DNA of 64,000 bases, taken from NCBI RefSeq assembly GCF_028747805.1, contig NZ_CP114887.1, forward strand, positions 2,101,501-2,165,500. Reading direction: 5' to 3'. A program made the translations under genes and the position numbers. Below the pieces are notes generated by a model. The model was given only the letters and a program-made list of their open reading frames with translations, was not told the DNA's origin and ran no database searches. Every line of letters starts with the position of its first letter. Positions within the stretch are counted from its first letter, which is position 1. Of this stretch, positions 57,562-64,000 are shown piece after piece. The stretch comes from Solibacillus daqui (GTDB taxonomy: Bacteria > Bacillota > Bacilli > Bacillales_A > Planococcaceae).

Positions 57562-57650
57562 TTATCTCGCAACCATTTCTATACGAATCTTATCCGCAAT
57601 TATGGCGATGAATTCTGAATTGGTTGGCGGTATCGTTAAATATATAACTT
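57562..57650 (-). pseudogene. spo0A: 3' end of spo0A (fragment)
   Basis: The minus strand reads TIPPTNSEFIAIIADKIRIE followed by MVAR and TAA. This is the highly conserved last segment of the sporulation regulator Spo0A (NSEFIAMVADKLR-type end). Only about 27 codons are present, so it is a duplicated or recombined end with its terminator, not the working gene. Confidence 0.7.
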
Positions 57651-57681
57651 AAAATCATTGATATATAAGGGGTTTGCGAAC

Positions 57682-57813
57682 ATGATGAAGCATATAGTCC
57701 ATCATAGTAAAAAAACTGAAGAGGAAGCATTAGCCACCCTATCAGTTTTTCTATATTTAGATGCTGGTTACCATTGTGATAATAATAATACTCCTACCCC
57801 TATTATTTATTAA
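57682..57813 (+). CDS. Possible small ORF, 43 aa
   Basis: ATG at 57682 with AAGGGG about nine bases upstream; MMKHIVHHSKKTEEEALATL is the start of a short frame ending YHCDNNNTPTPIIY. No homologue recognised. It lies between the spo0A fragment and the AIPR gene and may be chance or a remnant. Confidence 0.3.
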   Translation: MMKHIVHHSKKTEEEALATLSVFLYLDAGYHCDNNNTPTPIIY

Positions 57814-57913
57814 TGTAGCAAAAAGGTGGAAATATATCCTACAATCTCAAAGTATTCAATAGCTGCAAGGGCAATTTACTTTTTAGGATACATTATAAAA
57901 GAACCATTTTAAA

Positions 57914-59686
57914 TTAATTTACAATACTAACTTGTGCAAACCTTAAATAATTTGAGGTAATATATCTACTAAACTCTGTTTGCTTAGATATATTCACTAT
58001 ATCTGAATAAGTAGTCTCTTCTATATAAGCTCTAATAATGGCTTTTAAGATTTCCAATGACCTTCTAACAGTTTGCTCGTTTAGAGAATCAATAGTAATT
58101 TTCAACATTTCATTTTCATGATAATTTGGTTTTGAAAGAAGTACGCTGACAGCCACTCTAGAAATATGGAATAAATAGTATTTCTTTAGCTTTTCATCTA
58201 GCTCATCACCTTGTTCAATAGTTAAAATATCTTTTATTATTTGTTCTACTTTTTTTACAACCTGAATACTTTTCAGATATATATTTGGGTCTCTAGATTC
58301 TGTAAACAATTCTTGATAATCTGTATCCTCTTTAGTTAATATTGTGGGATTAGATCTCGCTTTAGAAGGATTTTTCTCAGTTATCACTAAACTTGTTAAG
58401 CACTGCGCTAAGAAATTAATCGAAATAATTTTCTTTGTCGGTTTCTTCAAGTTTTTATAATAATTTTTTCTTCTATCGTAGTAATAATCGTGAGATAAAA
58501 AGAATTCTTCAATATCACGTTGAATTGTATCAGTAGCACGTAATAAAGATGTCGGTACAGGATTCTGCGAGTTTGTTGACTTAATCACTCTATCCGAGGT
58601 TACTTTATTATCTGTAATTATTATTTTTAGTAAGACTGAACGTTTTTCTTCCGGAAATTCACCTTCTGATAACGTATTATAAATCGAATAGGATGTTTGT
58701 AGCCCATTTACAATCTGTACATTATCTAAATTTAATGTCTTACCAGTCAAAGATCCTTTATCTGCAAGAATAGTAACGCCGTTATTTAGCCACCAAAAAT
58801 CTAATTCCTTTTCTTCTTTAATTGTATTAGAAATCTCTGAATTAGTTACTGTGTTATTTTGGAAATCTCTGATATTTGAATCAAACAAGTAATTTCGTAA
58901 TAAGCTATCTTGATCAGTTATAAAATTAAAATAATCCTTTAGATTTGCAGATGCTATATATCCACGTTTATCGTCTCCAGAAAAGTCCAATGCAATTGGG
59001 TTTTCATTCAATTTTAATGATAATGAAAATTGCTTTTCTTCCCTATTCATTGCGACCAATTCTCTACGACCTACCAAGTCAAAATCAAAGAAGGCACTAC
59101 CTATATCAGTCCTAGCTAAAGTTGTTTGTAAAATCCTTACTTTATCAATATACGATTCATTTGGGGCATCATCATTATATATATTAAATCTATCCCCTTT
59201 GCAAATGTGTCTGTATATAATTTTATATACTGGATGTGCTGATGCAGTTTGAATAATAATTTTACGTAACCCATGAATTCTTTCTATTAAATCAGTATTC
59301 CAACTCACAGGAGAAAAAACTGTTTCAAGATCAAATATTGATGATGTAGCGGTATTGAACTTATGCACCACATTCTCTTCAATAGTATTTGAATTTTTAT
59401 ATTGATGTATATGGACTTCAATATTTTTTGCTTTTTTAATATGTTCTAATTGTTCATACGAAGATATGTACTCATCGTCCACAAAAATATAAAAACCATC
59501 TATCCCGTTATCCTTGCCGCCTCCTATAAGTCCATTTCTAATTTCTTCACTATCCAAATCTTTTTGTTTTAATAATTGCTCAGCTGCAAATATTTCAAAA
59601 ACACTATCTTTCTCCACTGGAGTAGTCATCCCCAATTGATCAGCATATTCATTCAAAATAGTATCAAGTAAAATTGAACCAGTCAT
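57914..59686 (-). CDS. AIPR-family protein with nuclease-like N-terminus
   Basis: 590 residues. The C-terminal part matches the AIPR (abortive infection phage resistance) family: NIRDFQNN (about 271-278), FWWLNNGVTILAD (about 297-309) and VQIVNGLQTSYSIY (about 323-336). The N-terminus has FEIFAAEQLL, DNGIDGFYIFVDD and VHIHQYKNS, which fits a PD-(D/E)xK-like core (Glu31, Asp63, Gln95-x-Lys97). It lies 82 bases downstream of hamB, same strand, so it may be a third component of the defence operon. Function in AIPR proteins is probably nucleic-acid cleavage on phage infection, as inference. Confidence 0.85.
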   Translation of the reverse strand: MTGSILLDTILNEYADQLGMTTPVEKDSVFEIFAAEQLLKQKDLDSEEIRNGLIGGGKDNGIDGFYIFVDDEYISSYEQLEHIKKAKNIEVHIHQYKNSNTIEENVVHKFNTATSSIFDLETVFSPVSWNTDLIERIHGLRKIIIQTASAHPVYKIIYRHICKGDRFNIYNDDAPNESYIDKVRILQTTLARTDIGSAFFDFDLVGRRELVAMNREEKQFSLSLKLNENPIALDFSGDDKRGYIASANLKDYFNFITDQDSLLRNYLFDSNIRDFQNNTVTNSEISNTIKEEKELDFWWLNNGVTILADKGSLTGKTLNLDNVQIVNGLQTSYSIYNTLSEGEFPEEKRSVLLKIIITDNKVTSDRVIKSTNSQNPVPTSLLRATDTIQRDIEEFFLSHDYYYDRRKNYYKNLKKPTKKIISINFLAQCLTSLVITEKNPSKARSNPTILTKEDTDYQELFTESRDPNIYLKSIQVVKKVEQIIKDILTIEQGDELDEKLKKYYLFHISRVAVSVLLSKPNYHENEMLKITIDSLNEQTVRRSLEILKAIIRAYIEETTYSDIVNISKQTEFSRYITSNYLRFAQVSIVN

Positions 59687-59768
59687 ATTTTTCCTCTTCC
59701 CTCAATAATTATTGCCATTTTTAGTAAATCAAATTTACATAAGCTTTTCAATTAAATAAAAATTTAAC

Positions 59769-61967
59769 TCAATGATTATTTAAAAGATTTTTTAATTTAT
59801 TTTTTTCATATTCCAATAAATTATTGTCATTCCAAATTTTATTTTCATTAATATAATCTAATACGGCGTTAATTTTAATATCCTCAGGAATTCTTGATTG
59901 AATCTTTTTTAATGCCGTTGCTGGGATGCCTAAATCTAATAGATGCGTAAGGTTTTCTATAATGTTTTCATTTTCTATTAATTGAGCATATACAGAGTAA
60001 TCCCCTGGTGTTATACCTATTTTTTCACATATTTCTTTCTGAAGAATATTTAATACATTCAACCATTTAGGAACTTTATATTTTAACCAGTGCCTTTGAA
60101 ATTGCATAGCTTTTACAATTGAGGTATCTAAAATTTGGTCTCTACTTTTATTTTTATTTTTGGCTAATTTAGACTCAAAATTAAACTCATTATTTATTAA
60201 AGGTATTAAATTTTCATTAAAACCAAAATTAAAAGTCATATAAACAAGTCTACCCTTAGTCATTGGTCTAGTTGTTTCACCTGGTTTCAATAAATTATCC
60301 CAAGCTATTCCTAATAAATATTCTAACTGTTCGTATTTAGGCACACCTTTCCAACAAATTAATTCCCTATCTTCTCTAAGCTTTTGAGTCAATTCTCTAA
60401 TAATATTTACTTGACCATTCACTGATACATAATTATCTCTAACTACTTCAAAAAATTCACCAGTTGTTTGAAGTAAACAATTATATTTATCCTCTAAACT
60501 ATCTATTATTTGTTCTTTCTCAATGTTTATTAATAATTCATCTGAAATAGCATTTTGATCTATAAAAGGTATGTCAACAACTGTTTCTTGTTTAACTGGA
60601 ATCTCATTAAATAAATATATTCTACCTAATATATGCTGCATAAATCTGCCTGCACGGCCTTTTATATTACTAAAATCAAAATAATCTATTTCATTACCAC
60701 CCTTTTTATTATCAAAAATTGCTATATTTTTTGCTGAAGTATTTACCCCTTCAATTAATGTCGATGTACAAAATAAGTAGTTTAATTTTCTGCTGTTAAA
60801 ATATTCCACTACACTTTCGTTCAAATGCTTTAACATACCGCCATGATGTACCCCTATTCGATTTTTTAGTAATTCAGTATACGACCATCGGCGAGGGAAA
60901 TTTTGTTCGATCCACACGATTGCGTCTAGTTGTAGTGGTATGACTTCAACTAAATTATTATCTTTTTCCTTTAAATAATTTAAAAACTTTTGTGAGATAC
61001 TACGCACTCTATCAGGCGATGAACAATATATAATTGTCTGTTCTTCCCTTAAATCCCATAATAAATCAAATAAAAGTTTTTCTTTAAATTTAACTTTTCC
61101 CTTTGAGGTTAGGGCATCACAATAAGTAGCATATAAATCTACAACTTCACTATTAACCAAATTAAAATCAGTCTTGTAAAAAATTACCTGATTTTTTTCG
61201 ATGAATTTTCGAGAGATATAATCGATATTTGGACCTAAAAAATATAACTGTGGATTATATTTATTAATCAAAAAATTCACAGCTATATTTAAAATGTCTG
61301 CTCTTTCATCATCTCTAGCATTGCTAAATTTATAAAATTCATCAACTACTAGAAAATCAATATCTGGTAATTTCTCAATTTCCATAACTCGTTCACTTGT
61401 TAATATAAATATATTTTTACTTTCTAACTCTTGTTTAGTATTCAGAATTATATTGTATTCATTACTGTATTTAGTTAATTTTTTATATGTTTCATGAATT
61501 AATGCAAGAGTAGGTTGAATAATAATTATATTATTATAATTTAGACTAGCTATTATTTCTTCAATTAACAAACTTTTCCCGAAACTTGTTGGAGCACTGA
61601 GAATTAAATTATTTCTTTTCTCAATTAAATTTAGTATATTCTTCTGTTCACTATGTAAAGTTATATTTCCTATATTTTCTGAATTGTGATAACTAACTCG
61701 AATTAATTGACTTAAGTCTTCTTTCTTATCATTTTTATATTCTTTAAAGTATGGATATAGACCTGCCGAATCAAGTAAATCTAACCAAATCTTTTGATTT
61801 TCTGAATCTACTTTAGACCAATTGTCTAATATAGCCAATATCAATTCTCTAGCTTCAGCTTCGTTACCTTTTCTTAAAGAGCTCGACGCTATCTTAGATA
61901 AATTAAAGGTATAGTCAAAATCTAATAATTCCTCATCATAAATCTTTTCAATAAACGTATTCGACAT
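59769..61967 (-). CDS. hamB: Hachiman helicase HamB
   Basis: 732-residue SF2 (Ski2-like) helicase. Walker A APTSFGKSLL at about 128-137, DEAH-like VVDEFYKF at about 210-217, VHHGGML at about 376, STLIEGVNTSAKNI at about 405, and motif VI KGRAGRF at about 439. The N-terminal 100 residues are helical and the C-terminal 250 are unassigned. ATG at 61967 follows AGGTGA within the hamA end; GTG at 61976 would overlap the hamA stop. In Hachiman systems the helicase senses invading or damaged DNA and releases the HamA nuclease. It overlaps or abuts hamA and precedes an AIPR gene. Confidence 0.88.
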   Translation of the reverse strand: MSNTFIEKIYDEELLDFDYTFNLSKIASSSLRKGNEAEARELILAILDNWSKVDSENQKIWLDLLDSAGLYPYFKEYKNDKKEDLSQLIRVSYHNSENIGNITLHSEQKNILNLIEKRNNLILSAPTSFGKSLLIEEIIASLNYNNIIIIQPTLALIHETYKKLTKYSNEYNIILNTKQELESKNIFILTSERVMEIEKLPDIDFLVVDEFYKFSNARDDERADILNIAVNFLINKYNPQLYFLGPNIDYISRKFIEKNQVIFYKTDFNLVNSEVVDLYATYCDALTSKGKVKFKEKLLFDLLWDLREEQTIIYCSSPDRVRSISQKFLNYLKEKDNNLVEVIPLQLDAIVWIEQNFPRRWSYTELLKNRIGVHHGGMLKHLNESVVEYFNSRKLNYLFCTSTLIEGVNTSAKNIAIFDNKKGGNEIDYFDFSNIKGRAGRFMQHILGRIYLFNEIPVKQETVVDIPFIDQNAISDELLINIEKEQIIDSLEDKYNCLLQTTGEFFEVVRDNYVSVNGQVNIIRELTQKLREDRELICWKGVPKYEQLEYLLGIAWDNLLKPGETTRPMTKGRLVYMTFNFGFNENLIPLINNEFNFESKLAKNKNKSRDQILDTSIVKAMQFQRHWLKYKVPKWLNVLNILQKEICEKIGITPGDYSVYAQLIENENIIENLTHLLDLGIPATALKKIQSRIPEDIKINAVLDYINENKIWNDNNLLEYEKNKLKNLLNNH

Positions 61968-61968
61968 C

Positions 61969-62910
61969 TCAATCACCTAATTTCTGCATAATAGTTAATT
62001 TTTGATGCATTTTTTTTACTAATTCATTTTTAGATAGTACCGGAAATAGAATTAATATTATATTTAACTTGTCCCTTAAAGGATGATCGTTTTTATTATC
62101 AAAATGACTTTTCAATGAGGCTATTTCTTTTTCCAAATCTGAAATAAAACTCGCATCTGTCTCATCATTATGATTTCCAAAAATTTCACACGTATATGTG
62201 CAAATCATAGGTATTACAATTTGAGACAATTGATTTTTTAAAGTAGTACTTGAATCTAATAAATCTAACCAGTACATTTGTTTTTCATTACTTGAATCTT
62301 TTATTCGATTTGAAATGATATTAAATTCATCATTTAAATAATCTCTTTGAAAGTGCTCTTTTAAATCACATACGAGAGCTTCTACTCCTTTTTTACCATC
62401 TGAATAAAGTTTTGATTCGCCTAACCATAATGTTTTAGAATCTTCGTGTATATGAATTGAATCAAACCCATGTACAGCATGGCCATAAGAGTCTTTAAAA
62501 TAAATCTTTGAAATTAATGGAATTGTAGAATGAAAATCTCTAAGTATTAAATGTAAAATTAATTCTCCAAACTCACCTCTTTTTAAATACTTTTTATCAA
62601 CTTCTATTTCATCATCCAACTCACCATTTGCTAAATATAATTCTGCAACTTCTTTAAATTCTGAAATTTTATAAATAGATTTTGCAGCATTGGCTATTTT
62701 TTCCACCATTTCATCATTTGGAGTCGAATCTCCTAAATGGTAACCAAACGCAAATTCAGGAATTAAATTAACAAGTAATTTCACCAACTTTCCAAGTCGA
62801 TATTCCATCTCTCCATTGTCATTTAAATCGTAGCCAACAAAATAAGCTGTACAGTCTGCCCCTATTATCTTTTCATTTATTATCTTAGAAGATTTACTTA
62901 TAGTACTCAC
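61969..62910 (-). CDS. hamA: Hachiman nuclease HamA (DUF1837)
   Basis: 313 residues of the DUF1837 family. The PD-(D/E)xK-like core is in RGEFGELILHLILRDFHSTI, HAVHGFDSIHIHEDS and LWLGESKLYSDGKKGVEALV, giving Glu113/116, Asp150 and the Glu165-x-Lys167 pair, so catalytic residues are kept. The N-terminus has the YFVGYDLNDNGEMEYRLGKL segment. It is the first gene of the minus-strand operon hamA-hamB-AIPR and divergent from an integrase fragment. Together with HamB this is the two-gene anti-phage system Hachiman. Confidence 0.88.
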   Translation of the reverse strand: MSTISKSSKIINEKIIGADCTAYFVGYDLNDNGEMEYRLGKLVKLLVNLIPEFAFGYHLGDSTPNDEMVEKIANAAKSIYKISEFKEVAELYLANGELDDEIEVDKKYLKRGEFGELILHLILRDFHSTIPLISKIYFKDSYGHAVHGFDSIHIHEDSKTLWLGESKLYSDGKKGVEALVCDLKEHFQRDYLNDEFNIISNRIKDSSNEKQMYWLDLLDSSTTLKNQLSQIVIPMICTYTCEIFGNHNDETDASFISDLEKEIASLKSHFDNKNDHPLRDKLNIILILFPVLSKNELVKKMHQKLTIMQKLGD

Positions 62911-63020
62911 ATAATTTCACTCCATCCAGTTATGCAATTAATTACATTATACCCAATTTTACTAAATACTGTATAATAAAAAAGTCTCCAAACTGCTCCA
63001 CAAGCACATATGGGGACAAT

Positions 63021-63263
63021 ATGGCAATTACAATCAAAAAAGAAACATTAAAAAATGGGACTATATCTTATAAATTCGTTGTGAATTTAGGTATTCCTGA
63101 AGGTGAAACTAAACCGCGAATCGTTACTCGACGTGGGTTTACTTTAACAAAGGAAGCAAAGCAGGAATTAAAAAAACTACAAACTCAAGCTGCTCTTGGA
63201 ATCTATCCTGAGAAGACAAAGCGCGGTATTACTGAAGTTACGAATTTTAAAAAAAATTGCTAA
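63021..63263 (+). pseudogene. Truncated tyrosine integrase (N-terminal arm-binding domain)
   Basis: 80 codons. AITIKKETLKNGTISYKFVV, TRRGFTLTKEAKQELKKLQT and GIYPEKTKRG are typical of the arm DNA-binding N-terminus of phage/ICE tyrosine integrases. The frame then reads into foreign sequence and ends; core-binding and catalytic domains are missing. It sits 110 bases from hamA, divergent, and marks an integration event. An att site may be near but could not be defined. Confidence 0.75.
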
Positions 63264-63264
63264 A

Positions 63265-63350
63265 GTTGTAACAGCCCCGACTTGCGCCGGTACATCGATG
63301 TTCACCGTTTTTCCGTTTACTTTTGTAGCTTTAGAGCCGATTTTCAGCAA
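63265..63350 (-). pseudogene. Stalk-domain (copper amine oxidase N-type) protein fragment
   Basis: The minus strand reads KIGSKATKVNGKTVNIDVPA followed by QVGAVTTL, matching the start of stalk domains of Firmicute surface proteins. Both ends are lost. It lies in the junction between integrase and ku fragments. Confidence 0.5.
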
Positions 63351-63445
63351 AAAATTTTTTCGTCATTTTTTGAAGCATTTATAGTTTTTGATGATTGTTC
63401 CCATAGTACCTCTGCTCCTAAAACCTCAAAAATGCCCCGTAAGGG

Positions 63446-63781
63446 CACCTTTTCCCCGATGAAGTGAGAAGTGTTAATGATGTCCCGAATATACCTAGCG
63501 TTGATGCTGTTGTACAAAAAGAACTTGATACAGCTCTAATGTTAGTAGAACAGTTAACAACAGTTTTCGAACCAACTAAATACACTGACGAATATAGAAC
63601 AGCATTAATGGAACTAATAGAAGATAAAAATAAAAAAACTAGTAGTACAGTTACTGCAACCGACAAGAAACCATTGCCTGATAATGTGACCGATCTTATG
63701 TCTGCTCTTCAAGCATCATTAGATAAAACGAAGAAGCCACCTACAAGAAAGCGTACAACCAAAAATAAGAAAAATGCTTAG
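63446..63781 (+). pseudogene. ku: 3' fragment of ku (NHEJ end-binding protein)
   Basis: The frame reads HLFPDEVRSVNDVPNIPSVD, then KELDTALMLVEQLTTVFEPT and KYTDEYRTALMELIEDKN, ending PDNVTDLMSALQASLDKTKK and a basic tail. This is the C-terminal part of bacterial Ku, including the LigD-interacting tail. The N-terminal core is missing; a TAA lies at 63440-63442. The remaining frame may still be translated from GTG at 63464 but has no ribosome site. Its partner ligD is also truncated, at 54803-55092, on the opposite strand. Confidence 0.85.
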
Positions 63782-63883
63782 AATTGAATCATAATAATTT
63801 GCAACTAATTAGTTCTAGGTCTATTACTTTGTAAAAGATAATAAAAATTCTTCCAAACAGACTAAATTCGGGAGGTGATATTC

Positions 63884-63955
63884 ATGCCAAATGACAACAA
63901 CACCTTCAACGCCCAGAAGCTAAAAAAATCAAGCTTCTGGGCGTTTTCTAAATAA
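63884..63955 (+). CDS. Possible 23-residue peptide overlapping a hairpin
   Basis: ATG preceded by GGGAGGTGATATTC, an excellent ribosome site. The peptide starts MPNDNNTFNAQKLKKSSFWA and ends FSK. The coding bases 63909-63944 form a perfect 13-bp stem (ACGCCCAGAAGCT with AGCTTCTGGGCGT), so the reading frame runs straight through a terminator-like hairpin. Unrecognised. Confidence 0.4.
   Translation: MPNDNNTFNAQKLKKSSFWAFSK
63909..63947 (+). terminator. Perfect 13-bp hairpin
   Basis: ACGCCCAGAAGCT and AGCTTCTGGGCGT with a ten-base A-rich loop, followed by only four T. It is either the terminator of the ku region or part of a small gene. Confidence 0.55.
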
Positions 63956-64000
63956 CGAAAATATAATGATGTTTTTTGATTTGCTCAAACGTTACTCTTT

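Noticed and set aside
63196..63467. Two overlapping plus-strand ORFs
   Set aside because: They cross the junction between integrase, stalk-domain and ku fragments and have no ribosome sites.

Overview
The window looks like chromosomal DNA of a low-GC, spore-forming Gram-positive bacterium, most likely Bacillales and probably near Planococcaceae (Solibacillus/Lysinibacillus-like). Supporting signs are strong AGGAGG-type ribosome sites with frequent TTG/GTG starts, a Bacillus-type glucose porter/glucose dehydrogenase pair, a SAM-I (S-box) riboswitch before metA, the parE-parC/plsY/YneR-like neighbourhood, and a leftover 3' end of spo0A. No rRNA, tRNA or CRISPR array was seen. The genus is inference.

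Layout. 0.2-2.4 kb: a class A penicillin-binding protein with a highly charged tail. 2.4-5.1 kb: decayed DNA (a partial copy of the flavoprotein at 19.3-20.7 kb joined to a broken lipoprotein start, and an IS30 remnant) around a small membrane protein/MerR/GAP-family group. 5.1-13.3 kb: ArsR-like regulator plus MFS exporter, nitroreductase, glucose uptake protein and glucose dehydrogenase, a YitT-like protein, a NeuD-like acetyltransferase, and gene remnants. 13.5-24 kb: an arsenic island with arsR-arsB-arsC-arsD-arsA, a HesB-like protein and a small orphan, then a MarR regulator/cysteine-rich flavoprotein pair, a GNAT acetyltransferase, an ArsO-like monooxygenase and an isoprenylcysteine-methyltransferase-like protein. 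24.4-29.5 kb: transglutaminase-like protein, two membrane-anchored unknowns, chromate transporter, GNAT. 30-34.3 kb: two tandem DUF485/cation-acetate symporter pairs. 34.3-37.4 kb: alpha/beta hydrolase and an ECF sigma/anti-sigma pair. 37.7-46.9 kb: parC, parE, plsY, a YneR-like protein, a YczE-like protein, an ABC ATPase and metA with its riboswitch.

47-64 kb is accessory DNA: recombinase remnants, a YHYH/stalk-domain secreted protein, a lipoprotein nuclease, a ParM/ParR-like partition cassette, a lipoprotein, a YolD-like operon, and a defence island. The island holds hamA-hamB (Hachiman), an AIPR-family protein with a nuclease-like N-terminus, a HEPN-like gene split by an in-frame TGA, a spo0A 3' fragment and a truncated integrase. 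It lies between a 3' fragment of ligD (minus strand) and a 3' fragment of ku (plus strand). That is the geometry expected if the middle of a divergent ligD/ku locus had been replaced by the island.

Two dispersed repeat families stand out: a short GGGGCTTTA-containing repeat in many intergenic regions, and a 150-220 bp multi-hairpin element whose two copies start exactly at the stop codons of plsY and metA.
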